From assembly GCA_947503525.1 (NCBI GenBank), contig CANNEA010000001.1, positions 558,001-622,000 on the forward strand: a DNA stretch of 64,000 nt. Reading direction: 5' to 3'. How positions within the stretch are numbered: position 1 is the first letter of the stretch; every line of letters begins with the position of its first letter. This document shows positions 26,758-35,174 of this stretch, in pieces. The notes under the pieces are model-generated. The model had not been told where the DNA came from. It was given only the letters and a program-made list of their open reading frames with translations, and did no database searches. Position numbers and translations under genes: made by a program. Source of the DNA: an uncultured Carboxylicivirga sp. (GTDB lineage: Bacteria; Bacteroidota; Bacteroidia; Bacteroidales; Marinilabiliaceae).

Positions 26758-28302
26758 TTAGGCATTTACTCCACCAACAGTAATTTTAGATACTTTTACG
26801 GTTGGCAGACCTTGAGAAACAGGAACACCCTGGCCGTTTTTGCCGCATGTCCAACCGCCTTCTGCCATTTTAAGATCATCAGCCACCATCTCAATATCCG
26901 CCAGAACCTTAGGTCCGTTTCCGATAATGTTAATGTCCTTAATTGGTTGAGTTAGTTTACCGTTTTCAATTAGATACCCCGACTTCACGTAGAAAGTGAA
27001 ATCACCTGCTCCAATCATAACTTGTCCGTTTGAGAATGATTCGGCATAAACACCATATTTTACCGATTCAATAATCTCATCTTTCTTATGAGGCCCATTC
27101 TCCATATAAGTGTTACGCATACGTGGCATTGGCATATGTCGGAATGATTCACGACGACCACTTCCAGTAGGTTTCACCCCATAATGTTTTGCACTAATGC
27201 GATCATGAAGATATGAATTCATGGTTCCATCAGTTACCAAATATGTTTTTTCAGTCTCGTTACCTTCGTCATCAACATTGATTGATCCTCTTATATTAGG
27301 ATTAGTACCGTCGTCAACAATGGTTACGAAATCTTTGGCTACCTTTTTACCAATCTTATCACTAAAAATGGAAACATCTTTTCTGTTAAAGTCGGCTTCC
27401 ATACCATGTCCGATAGCTTCGTGAAGAAGGATGCCTGAACTACCTGCAGCTAAAACAACAGGCAATTCACCTGCCTTAGGCTTAACAGCATCAAATAAAG
27501 AAACCGTACGTTTAACAGCCTCGCTTGCTAAGGTATTAATGGTTTCCGGTGTGAAAAATTCAATTCCTCTTCTCCCTGAGAAGTCAAAATAGTTTTGTTC
27601 TTTCTTCCCATTCTGCTCTGCTGTGCAACTTACCGAAATCTGACCCATTGGTTGATAGTCAAAAGTCATCCGGCCCTCAGAATTAGCGAATAAAACATAA
27701 GATGTTTCGTCTGTAAACCACACATTAGATTTTATAATGCGATTATCCAGAGCGAATACTTTTTCATTTATTTGCTGCAGATATGGGATTTTCTCATTAA
27801 TAGAGATTTCTTCCCATGGTGTTTTTATGAGATAGTAATTAGGCAGTTTAGGAGTTTCGAAAGCCACGGGTTCTACCTTAGTAGTGCTATTGGCAATGTT
27901 AGCTGCTGTTCGCGCAGCAGATTTCATGGCATCAAGGCTAACCTCTTCACTAAACGAGTAACCGGTTTGATCACCTTTTAATACGCGTATACCTACTCCG
28001 AAACTCACATCTGAATAGGCGCGGTTTACGGCCTTATCTTCTAAGCCAATGTAGTTGCCAATCATGTGCTGGAAAAATACATCGCAATAATCTCCACCTT
28101 TGGATAGTCCTTCGCTAATGATTTGTGTAATCATCTGCTTGTTTACGCCAAAGTGTTCTAAATAATCGTGTAGTGTCATGTTACTTCCTGTTGCAGCCGG
28201 GCCGCTTGTGCAGCTCGACAAAAAATGAGGTAGGATGGCTGTACCTACTGCGGTTACAGCTCCAGCTTTTAAAAAATCTCTTCGATTAATTGTAGCTTTC
28301 AT
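26758..28302 (-). CDS. tldD: TldD metalloprotease with Tat-type lipoprotein signal
   Basis: A 514-residue TldD. The active-site motif is HEAIGHGMEADF (HExxxH). Unlike enterobacterial TldD it begins with a twin-arginine signal: Arg7-Arg8 in NRRDFLKAG, a hydrophobic stretch, and Cys31 in LSSC, a possible lipobox. This implies export by Tat and lipid anchoring of a folded metalloprotease. Its partner gene tldE, 28 bases downstream, has no signal. Either the two are exported together on one signal, or they act apart. The catalytic assignment is strong; the location is inferred from the signal. Confidence 0.9.
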   Translation of the reverse strand: MKATINRRDFLKAGAVTAVGTAILPHFLSSCTSGPAATGSNMTLHDYLEHFGVNKQMITQIISEGLSKGGDYCDVFFQHMIGNYIGLEDKAVNRAYSDVSFGVGIRVLKGDQTGYSFSEEVSLDAMKSAARTAANIANSTTKVEPVAFETPKLPNYYLIKTPWEEISINEKIPYLQQINEKVFALDNRIIKSNVWFTDETSYVLFANSEGRMTFDYQPMGQISVSCTAEQNGKKEQNYFDFSGRRGIEFFTPETINTLASEAVKRTVSLFDAVKPKAGELPVVLAAGSSGILLHEAIGHGMEADFNRKDVSIFSDKIGKKVAKDFVTIVDDGTNPNIRGSINVDDEGNETEKTYLVTDGTMNSYLHDRISAKHYGVKPTGSGRRESFRHMPMPRMRNTYMENGPHKKDEIIESVKYGVYAESFSNGQVMIGAGDFTFYVKSGYLIENGKLTQPIKDINIIGNGPKVLADIEMVADDLKMAEGGWTCGKNGQGVPVSQGLPTVKVSKITVGGVNA

Positions 28303-28515
28303 GAATTTGAGTTTAGTTGTTTGAATGAGGGCATGGGAGAGTGCCTGGCGGTTCTACCTTGCCAAATATTAGGTTTCTGGGAATGCAAATAACACTGATA
28401 AAGATATCTTTTGTAAATTATAAAAGCAAACCATACCAGAGCTTATTTATATGTTAAGACTTGCTAAGAGAAGGAAAGTTACAATCAGTAAGAAGAGATT
28501 TGCAGGTGTATCAAT

Positions 28516-28545
28516 AAAAAAGGCGACTTAGAGGCCGCCTTTTTG
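28516..28545 (-). terminator. terminator after the nucleotidyltransferase gene
   Basis: AAAAAGGCG pairs with CGCCTTTTT around a ten-base loop. On the minus strand it lies 19 bases beyond the stop of the nucleotidyltransferase and ends in a T-run. Confidence 0.8.
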
Positions 28546-28563
28546 GTATTAGTTTAGTATGCT

Positions 28564-29460
28564 TTACCACAATTTTTCAGGGTAAATACCATCTTTTATC
28601 AGTTGGTCTAATTTTTCCTGCACAAGAGGTTTATCTTCTTTATATGTTACGCCAAACCATTTGGCATCAGTTCTAATGACTTTGGTGCTGACAATATCTT
28701 TTTTGATCAGTTGATCTACCACAGCATTGAAATAAAATTCCGATTTCATTTCCTGTCCTTTTTCTTTCAGGAAATCGAGGAATGAGGCTTCAAGGCGTTC
28801 GAAGTAATTGGCTTTAAAGGCCCAGAAGTTCATCGACACAGCTTCTTGTCCAGTCAATTCAGTTTTGCTTTCTTCTTCATAAAAGAAGATTTTTTCACCT
28901 TCATAACCTATTTTGGTTCGCTCCACAATGTTTACCAAATTATCATTTGAATCTGTTTCGCAGACTCCACGAGATACGGTTCCATGTTCAGATAGGGTGT
29001 TGTGTAAAGCATATCCTACCATAGCATACTCATTATCGTCTTTGCTATTCGCAACAAAATCGAATACTTGCTTATAAGCACCTCGGCCGTAAAAGTCATC
29101 GGCATTGATTATGGCAAAAGGTTCGTTAATGACATCCTTGGCCATTAATATGGCATGTCCTGTTCCCCAAGGCTTTTCACGGCCTTCAGGTACACTAAAT
29201 CCTTCCGGAAGATCATTTAAGTCCTGATAAACATATTCGGTTTTTATTTTACCTTTCAGGCGAGGTTCAAAGCGCTCCTTAAATACATCGGCGAATGATT
29301 CACGAATAACAAAAACGACTTTATCGAAGCCTGATTGAATTGCATCGTATACTGAATAATCGATGATAGACTCACCATGTGGACCTAGTTCATCCATTTG
29401 TTTAAGTCCACCATAGCGGCTTCCCATTCCTGCAGCCAGAATTAATAGCGTTGGTTTCAT
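28564..29460 (-). CDS. sugar-1-phosphate nucleotidyltransferase-like protein
   Basis: A 298-residue nucleotidyltransferase. The N-terminal LILAAGMGSRYGGLKQ is the nucleotide-binding signature, and PWGTGHAILMAK with NADDFYG are the expected loops. There is no left-handed beta-helix C-terminal domain, so it is not GlmU. It probably couples a sugar phosphate to UTP or another NTP for envelope polysaccharide; sugar and base are not determinable. It lies between an amidase and TldD on the same strand, with its own terminator. Confidence 0.85.
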   Translation of the reverse strand: MKPTLLILAAGMGSRYGGLKQMDELGPHGESIIDYSVYDAIQSGFDKVVFVIRESFADVFKERFEPRLKGKIKTEYVYQDLNDLPEGFSVPEGREKPWGTGHAILMAKDVINEPFAIINADDFYGRGAYKQVFDFVANSKDDNEYAMVGYALHNTLSEHGTVSRGVCETDSNDNLVNIVERTKIGYEGEKIFFYEEESKTELTGQEAVSMNFWAFKANYFERLEASFLDFLKEKGQEMKSEFYFNAVVDQLIKKDIVSTKVIRTDAKWFGVTYKEDKPLVQEKLDQLIKDGIYPEKLW

Positions 29461-29491
29461 AATAGAGCGTGTTTATTTTTTTTGTTCTAAT

Positions 29492-30469
29492 TTACTTATT
29501 ATATCTGTCAAAATCTTTTTTTAAGCCTTCATATAACCAATTGGCAAGGGCTTGTCTATTATCGGCAATTACGAAACGTTGTTGATCCCGATAATTCTGG
29601 ATATTTCCTAATTCTACAAACACCGAAACCGGAGTTGTATTGCGTAGGATGTATAAATTCCTTTGGCTTACGGTTCCTTCAAAACCTCTTGATGGTTGAT
29701 GTTTATTGTACTTTTCGTCAAAAGTATCACGTAAGGTGTTAGCCAGTACTTTGCCATTCTTACTTTTCTTGTAATGATAGAAAAACACATCAATTTGATT
29801 TCGCTTACTTCTACTATCCACATGAAGGATGATGCATCTGCGATATTTCTCTGTATCCTTATTGAATAATTGATTGACCTTTTTAGTGCGTTGAGCTAAA
29901 CGATCGATTTGTTTCAAAGGAATAGTTTGCCCCTGACAGGTTTCGTGGTTGTCGTATTTTAAGATCTTTTCATCGCGTATGCCATCATCTTCATCCTGGA
30001 TGATTAGATGTACTTTTGCGCCGTTCTCTTCCAGTTTTTTAGCCAGTCGTAAAGTGGTATCGTAGGCGTATTCGTCTTCATGAAGTTCATGATTCCCATA
30101 TTTACCAATTGCACCCGGATCAGGACCACCATGGCCGGCAACCAGATAGAAAACGGTGCCTTTCATATCAGAACTTTCCAGAGGAAAAGATGCTCTTTCT
30201 TTACCGTATAGGGCATTCGTCAATGTGACTTCCTTTGAAGGGATAAGGTAATTGACATGCATTAGCAAACTATTGTTCTTTCCGAAATGGCCTTTGTTTA
30301 AAATAAGAAACTCATCCAGATCATTCTGAGGCGAAAGTTTATGTCGGAGCATAAAAGCATTTAGGCCTTCTCCTTTTTTAGGTCTGCTTTTTTGTAATTC
30401 TTTTGATTGAGCAAACACCAGCATTGGCATTAGCAGAAATATATATATGATGGTTAGTTTTATATTCAT
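29492..30469 (-). CDS. N-acetylmuramoyl-L-alanine amidase, exported
   Basis: A 325-residue amidase_3-type zinc hydrolase. I start at the ATG at 30469, which gives a clean Sec signal (MNIKLTIIYIFLLMPMLVFA) cut before the mature QSKELQ. A region of about 75 residues precedes the catalytic domain. Zinc and catalytic residues appear in AGHGGPDPGA, ELHEDEYAYD, IILHVDSRS and FVELGN. Long insertions between the second His and the last Glu are present. It should cut the bond between muramic acid and the stem peptide in the periplasm. Confidence 0.87.
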   Translation of the reverse strand: MNIKLTIIYIFLLMPMLVFAQSKELQKSRPKKGEGLNAFMLRHKLSPQNDLDEFLILNKGHFGKNNSLLMHVNYLIPSKEVTLTNALYGKERASFPLESSDMKGTVFYLVAGHGGPDPGAIGKYGNHELHEDEYAYDTTLRLAKKLEENGAKVHLIIQDEDDGIRDEKILKYDNHETCQGQTIPLKQIDRLAQRTKKVNQLFNKDTEKYRRCIILHVDSRSKRNQIDVFFYHYKKSKNGKVLANTLRDTFDEKYNKHQPSRGFEGTVSQRNLYILRNTTPVSVFVELGNIQNYRDQQRFVIADNRQALANWLYEGLKKDFDRYNK

Positions 30470-30587
30470 AGGGCACAAAAATAGAGTTTTTCATAAATTC
30501 ACTCTAATATTGTATACAGCTTATGCTTTAATTATTTATCAAATTTGTTTAATGTGGTGTAAGTGATTCGTTTTTTAATGTAAATCA

Positions 30588-31232
30588 ATGAAGAGGAAGA
30601 TTATGAAATCTTATCAGAATAGCAGAAAAGAAGTGGCTAAATGGATGCGTCGTTTATATAAAAAAGGATTAACCACATCACTTGGGGGTAATATTAGTCT
30701 TCGAATTGATGAAGCTCACATTCTTATTACTTCATCAGAAACGGATAAAGGAAAAATTACAGCAAACGAAATTGCACTTGTGAATATGGATGGAGTTTGC
30801 CTTGATGGTGGTTTAAGAATTAGCATGGAAACCCAGATGCACCTTAATATTTATAAAGCCAAACCTGGGGTTAATGCTGTTGTACATGCTCATCCTGTTA
30901 TGAGCAGTGCCTTTTCAGCTATGAATAGAGGTGTTAATACCAGGCTTCTAGCGGAGGCATATACCATAATTGGACAGCCTGTTGTTGCAGGTTATGAATT
31001 GCCGGGTTCTCCTGAATTGGCTGAACAGGTTGCTGAAGCTATCCAAAAAAGCAATGTCGTTTTAATGGAAAATCATGGTGTTTTGGCAGTAGGTGAAACT
31101 TTGTTAAAAGCTTTTGATAGAATTGAAGTATTAGAAAATGCGGCCAAAATGACCTTGATAACTGAGCTGATGAATGATGGGAATGAATTGTCAGGACAAC
31201 AATTGGAACTTCTGCAATTAAATTTTAAGTAA
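30588..31232 (+). CDS. class II aldolase/adducin family protein
   Basis: A 214-residue zinc-dependent aldolase of the fuculose-phosphate/ribulose-phosphate epimerase family. GGNISLRID, ILITSSETDKG, HAHPVMSSAFS and MENHGVLAVG are the usual motifs; the two histidines of HAHP and the later HG histidine bind zinc. A second ATG at 30603 would shorten it by five residues. Seventeen bases separate it from an SDR gene downstream. Which sugar phosphate it cleaves is unknown. Confidence 0.85.
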   Translation: MKRKIMKSYQNSRKEVAKWMRRLYKKGLTTSLGGNISLRIDEAHILITSSETDKGKITANEIALVNMDGVCLDGGLRISMETQMHLNIYKAKPGVNAVVHAHPVMSSAFSAMNRGVNTRLLAEAYTIIGQPVVAGYELPGSPELAEQVAEAIQKSNVVLMENHGVLAVGETLLKAFDRIEVLENAAKMTLITELMNDGNELSGQQLELLQLNFK

Positions 31233-31249
31233 ACCATAAGTACCCTATT

Positions 31250-32188
31250 ATGAAGAAAAATGAATTACACACTATTCTAGGCGCATCAGGTGCTATTGGC
31301 CAATCAGTTATTGCGGAATTGAAAGATAAAGGCATGTTGATTCGTGCTGTAGGTCGTCAATCGAAATATGGTAATGAGGAAAGCGTTTCGGCTGATCTGC
31401 TGAGTCAAACGGATACCGAGAAAGCCATTAAAGGATCTGAATTCGTTTATCTTTGTATCGGACTGGAGTATAAAGCGGAAGTATGGAAAAGGGATTGGCC
31501 TATTGTGATGAAGAATGTGATTGAAGCATGCGCAAAGAATAAGGCTGTCTTAATCTTTCTTGATAATGTCTATATGTATGGTCCTGCACCGCTAAGTATT
31601 CCTTTTGATGAAAGTCACAGTTGTAACCCTGCAACTGGTAAAGGAAGAGTAAGGCAAGAAATAGCTAGTATGTTACTGTCAGAAATAAAGGATGGAAATG
31701 TGAAAGGCTTAATTGCACGTTCAGCTGATTTTCTAGGTCCTCGGGCCACTAATAGCGTCTTTTATGTTTCTTTTCTTGAGCGAATGTTAAAAGGTAAGGC
31801 TCCTCAATCCTTCTTATTTCCAAACGTTAAACACACCTATGCTAATACGATTGATTTAGGTAAAGCATTAGTAGCATTGGCTGGTGATGAAAGATGTTTA
31901 GGTCAGGTTTGGCATTTACCTGTTGGTGATCCCATATCGGTTGAGGAGATGAATGAATTATTTAATGATGTGATGGGCACTTCCTATAGAGTTAGTTTTG
32001 TGTCTCCCTTTATGCAAAAAGTAATTGCATTGATGATGCCCATCTTAAAAGAGTTTATAGAAATGCTCTATCAATTCAAGGATGAGTATATTATGTCGGA
32101 TGCAAAATTTAGAAATCACTTTCTTGATTTCAAGTTTACTCCATATAAAGAAGTTGTGCGAGCTATGGTCGATTCTTTTCGAAAATAG
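31250..32188 (+). CDS. NAD-dependent epimerase/dehydratase (extended SDR)
   Basis: A 312-residue Rossmann protein with GASGAIGQSV as the NAD(P) loop. The active-site region has VYMYGPAP where the YxxxK motif of epimerases usually sits, then FDESHSCNPATGKGRVR; the classical spacing is altered, so the chemistry is uncertain. C-terminal half is larger than in minimal SDRs. It follows the class II aldolase closely, which suggests a small sugar or aldehyde pathway. The BlaI operon begins after it, on the same strand, with its own promoter. Confidence 0.75.
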   Translation: MKKNELHTILGASGAIGQSVIAELKDKGMLIRAVGRQSKYGNEESVSADLLSQTDTEKAIKGSEFVYLCIGLEYKAEVWKRDWPIVMKNVIEACAKNKAVLIFLDNVYMYGPAPLSIPFDESHSCNPATGKGRVRQEIASMLLSEIKDGNVKGLIARSADFLGPRATNSVFYVSFLERMLKGKAPQSFLFPNVKHTYANTIDLGKALVALAGDERCLGQVWHLPVGDPISVEEMNELFNDVMGTSYRVSFVSPFMQKVIALMMPILKEFIEMLYQFKDEYIMSDAKFRNHFLDFKFTPYKEVVRAMVDSFRK

Positions 32189-32251
32189 TAAGCATATAAT
32201 ATTCAAATCAAGAGGGTGTACCGGAGCAGAATTGGTAGTTTGTTATTATTT

Positions 32252-32308
32252 AACTAAAAAAATAGTTGAAAAACTAAATGATTAGTTGATGAAACGAAAT
32301 GAATAGTT
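32252..32308 (+). promoter_or_regulatory. three tandem operator dyads at the blaI promoter
   Basis: Two exact dyads AACTA-N6-TAGTT lie at 32252-32267 and 32272-32287, with a third copy (AACGA-N6-TAGTT) at 32293-32308. Their spacing is 20 and 21 bases, two helical turns, so all would be on one face of the DNA. The second overlaps the -33 box and the third runs up to the -7 box. The position directly before a BlaI-type repressor gene suggests autoregulation. The link to BlaI is an inference. Confidence 0.65.
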
Positions 32309-32315
32309 ATATTTG
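32286..32315 (+). promoter_or_regulatory. promoter of the blaI-M56 operon
   Basis: TTG at 32286-32288, 19 bases, then TATATTTG at 32308-32315: a full match to the Bacteroidota/Flavobacterium consensus TTG-N19-TAnnTTTG. The blaI ATG at 32357 follows about 40 bases later, leaving a short leader. Confidence 0.75.
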
Positions 32316-32356
32316 TGTCGTCAACAGAATTCATGGTATATTAAAACGTAGTGCTA

Positions 32357-32728
32357 ATGGCAACAAAACGACTGACAAAACGAGAAGAAGACGTCATGAA
32401 AATCCTTTGGGACGCAGGTAAAGGTTTTGTTAAAGATCTCTTACTAAAGCATCCTGATCCAAAACCTCATTATAATACTTTTAGTACCATTATAAGAGGC
32501 TTGGAAGAAAAGGGATTTGTTGGCCATAATTCTTATGGAAACTCTCACGAATATTTTCCGGCAATAAGTAAGGAGGAGTATCGTAAGTTGTTTATTAAGA
32601 ATGTAGTTTCCGATTATTTTGGTTCATCCTATAAAAATGTAGTCTCCTTTTTTGTGAAGGAGGAGAAACTAAATGTGGAAGACCTCAAGGAAATGATCGA
32701 ATTAATTGAACAAGAAAATAAGAAGTGA
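32357..32728 (+). CDS. blaI: BlaI/MecI/CopY-family transcriptional repressor
   Basis: A 123-residue winged-helix repressor from the ATG at 32357; an upstream GTG two codons earlier is possible. KRLTKREEDVMKILWDAGKG is the first helix region and PHYNTFSTIIRGLEEKGFVG the recognition helix and wing. The C-terminal dimerisation part is present, and the repressor-cleavage site region of the family would lie there. It overlaps the downstream M56 sensor gene by four bases (ATGA), the usual BlaI-BlaR arrangement: sensor activation leads to repressor destruction. In Bacteroidota these pairs control many targets besides beta-lactamase. Confidence 0.9.
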   Translation: MATKRLTKREEDVMKILWDAGKGFVKDLLLKHPDPKPHYNTFSTIIRGLEEKGFVGHNSYGNSHEYFPAISKEEYRKLFIKNVVSDYFGSSYKNVVSFFVKEEKLNVEDLKEMIELIEQENKK

Positions 32729-35064
32729 TGACTTATTTTTTCGAATGGCAAATAAAGGCAGGAATTATTATTGCACTAATGGTATTGGTGTATGTGATTT
32801 TTCTGTCGAAAGATAATTTATTTAAGCGAAACAGGTTTTGGATGCTTAGTACATTGCTTATACCATGGCTAATGCCTTTTGTAGCTATGCCTGTTTGGTT
32901 AAAACATCTTTTTTATCAACCTAAAGCCAGTACCGAAATTACATCTTTTATAATACAGGAAACAGGGCCGCAAGCTTATCTTGAACCTGTAGTGCAAAGC
33001 TGGGATTGGGCTATGATAGGATTTGGAATCTATTTGATTCTAACCCTGTTTTTTTTAGTACGAATGCTTTGGGGCTATTCGATTATATATGTGTTGAAGC
33101 GGAATGCATTGAGAAGCAGATATAAGGGACTTAGGGTTAATTGGCTTAATGATAAGGAAATCAATCCATTTTCATTTTATCGTTCCATATTTATTCCGAA
33201 GGCTTTTAAAGAAAAGCCGACATGTCATCATATTCTTGAACATGAAAAAGCCCACTGTAAACAGTGGCATTCTGTTGACATTTCATTGGCAGAAATAGTA
33301 TTGCTAGTGCAATGGTGGAATCCGTTTGCGTGGTGGTTGAGGCAATTAATTGCTCAAAACCATGAATTCTGTGTTGACAAGGCGGTCATGCAAACTTCGT
33401 CCGAACCTAAGCACTACCAATATTCATTAATGAACTTTTTGCCAGGTAGCAAAGGTCTGAAGTTGGTTAACAACTTTAGCCAAAGTCTAATCAAAAAACG
33501 AATAATCATGATGAATAATTCAAAACAAAATAACTTCCTTCTTCATCTTAAGAGTATAAGCGTAGCAGCTGTTACACTTATAACCTTATTGGCTTTTACT
33601 AACCCTGATAAAACTGAGAAGGAAGTGAAGCCTAAGGAAATAACGGAAATTAATTCAACAAGAGATCTTCAAAAGTTTATTGCAAGTAATATTATTTACC
33701 CCGCTGAAGCACGTCAAAATAATATTGAAGGAGAAGTCGTGGCTAATATTTCAGTTAGTAACAAAGGAAAAATTGGACAGCCGAAAATAGGTGTTGCTAA
33801 AAGTGGGGACATCGTTAAGATTGATGAAGTTGTGGTAGTGGCTTATGATTGGCCGGATGCAAAGTCTGAGTCATCAAGTAAATCAAACGAGCTTTTGGAT
33901 ATGGAAGTCGAAAGTGTATTATCGAAACTGCCAACTATTAGGGATGTAAACCTTCATGGAAAAACGGTTGAGTTGAAAGTTAAGTTTGTGTTGCAGGAGG
34001 GTAAGAAAGCAATAAAGAAAGAACCTTTGCTTGTGTTAAATAAGGAAGTGTTTCATGGTGACATTAAAGAACTTGATTCTGTGGATATTCATAGCATGAA
34101 TGTGATCAAAGGGCAGGCCGCGATTGAAAAATATGGTGATAAAGCCAAGGATGGAGTAGTTGAAATTTTCACGAAGGAGTATGCCATTAAAAATGGAATG
34201 CCTGATATAGTGCCTTTGGAATCTGATGGGCTAAAAACTCGAACAGTCAGTGTTGAAGGTGTTGGCGTAGCTAGTGTTGCGACTAGTGGTAAGGCTAAGG
34301 ATGAGGTTGTAGTTGTAGGGTATGGAATCAAAAAAAAGGGCGATGTAAATCTTTTTATAAAAGATAAAAATAAAGGCAAACAGCCTCTGTTTATTGTTGA
34401 TGGGATTGAGGTTGATCAGGAGTATGTTAATAATTTAAATGAAGACAATATTAAGTCTATTACAGTTTTAAAGGATAGGTCTGCAAGTGACTTATATGGT
34501 GACAAGGCTAAAAATGGTGTAGTTAAAATTTATACAAAGCATGATAGTGAAAAATCACTCACCACTGTTGTAGGATACCCTTCACGAAATACGTTAGCGT
34601 ATAGTAAAGATACTGGTAGTCCGATCATTATTAAGGACGGAGAAGAATATGAAGGAGAACTTCAGGATATTCATCCGGACGACCTGAAGAGTATGAATAT
34701 TTTGAAGGGACAAGCTGCCATTGCCAAATACGGTGACAAGGCCAAGAATGGAGCAATTGAAATTTACACGAAGGGGTTCGAATATAAGCTTAAACCAGAT
34801 CATAAAATGGATAGTGTTGTGGTGATAGGTTATGGCAAATATAAATCTGAAGACGGGGAGGGGTCTCATTTCAGAATAAAGGGTAATTTAAATGGACAAG
34901 AGCCAGTATACTATATAGATGGCGAAGAATCTGATCGAGAGGAAGTGGATCTTCTTGAAAAAGATGGTATTGAAGCTATATCAGTATTAAAAGATAAATC
35001 AGCTACCGATTTATATGGTGACAAGGGTAAGAATGGCGTTGTCTTAATCGAAACAAAAAAATAG
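32725..35064 (+). CDS. M56 (BlaR1-like) sensor metalloprotease with TonB-C and four SusC-plug-like modules
   Basis: A 779-residue fusion. Residues about 1-290 form a BlaR1-type membrane protease with three or four helices and the zinc motif HEKAH at 173-177. After a last membrane helix (about 275-292) comes a TonB C-terminal-like region (about 311-395: YPAEARQNNIEGEVVANIS). Then four modules each end in a near-identical box: EKYGDKAKDGVVEIFTK near 466-484, DLYGDKAKNGVVKIYTK near 589-606, AKYGDKAKNGAIEIYTK near 665-684, DLYGDKGKNGVVLIETK at the end. Two are led by VVVVGYG or VVVIGYG motifs. This is the signature of the plug domain of SusC-type TonB receptors. No beta-lactam-binding domain is present. 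It forms an operon with blaI. Confidence 0.85.
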   Translation: MMTYFFEWQIKAGIIIALMVLVYVIFLSKDNLFKRNRFWMLSTLLIPWLMPFVAMPVWLKHLFYQPKASTEITSFIIQETGPQAYLEPVVQSWDWAMIGFGIYLILTLFFLVRMLWGYSIIYVLKRNALRSRYKGLRVNWLNDKEINPFSFYRSIFIPKAFKEKPTCHHILEHEKAHCKQWHSVDISLAEIVLLVQWWNPFAWWLRQLIAQNHEFCVDKAVMQTSSEPKHYQYSLMNFLPGSKGLKLVNNFSQSLIKKRIIMMNNSKQNNFLLHLKSISVAAVTLITLLAFTNPDKTEKEVKPKEITEINSTRDLQKFIASNIIYPAEARQNNIEGEVVANISVSNKGKIGQPKIGVAKSGDIVKIDEVVVVAYDWPDAKSESSSKSNELLDMEVESVLSKLPTIRDVNLHGKTVELKVKFVLQEGKKAIKKEPLLVLNKEVFHGDIKELDSVDIHSMNVIKGQAAIEKYGDKAKDGVVEIFTKEYAIKNGMPDIVPLESDGLKTRTVSVEGVGVASVATSGKAKDEVVVVGYGIKKKGDVNLFIKDKNKGKQPLFIVDGIEVDQEYVNNLNEDNIKSITVLKDRSASDLYGDKAKNGVVKIYTKHDSEKSLTTVVGYPSRNTLAYSKDTGSPIIIKDGEEYEGELQDIHPDDLKSMNILKGQAAIAKYGDKAKNGAIEIYTKGFEYKLKPDHKMDSVVVIGYGKYKSEDGEGSHFRIKGNLNGQEPVYYIDGEESDREEVDLLEKDGIEAISVLKDKSATDLYGDKGKNGVVLIETKK

Positions 35065-35086
35065 TAAAAGGATTTTAATATTTTGA

Positions 35087-35122
35087 AAGCCTCAGATCGT
35101 ATTGATTTGGGGCTTCTGTTTT
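35087..35122 (+). terminator. terminator after the M56 sensor gene
   Basis: AAGCCTCAGATC pairs with GATTTGGGGCTT (two G-T wobbles) around a five-base loop, then a T-rich stretch. It closes the blaI operon 23 bases beyond the stop. Confidence 0.7.
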
Positions 35123-35174
35123 ATAATTACAACTAACTGCGCTTTGTTTTGTTGAATTATCAAACTCATTTTGT

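Noticed and set aside
32252-32308. Short repeats that might be a CRISPR array
   Set aside because: Units are 16 bases and palindromic with 4-5-base gaps; they overlap a promoter, so they are operators.
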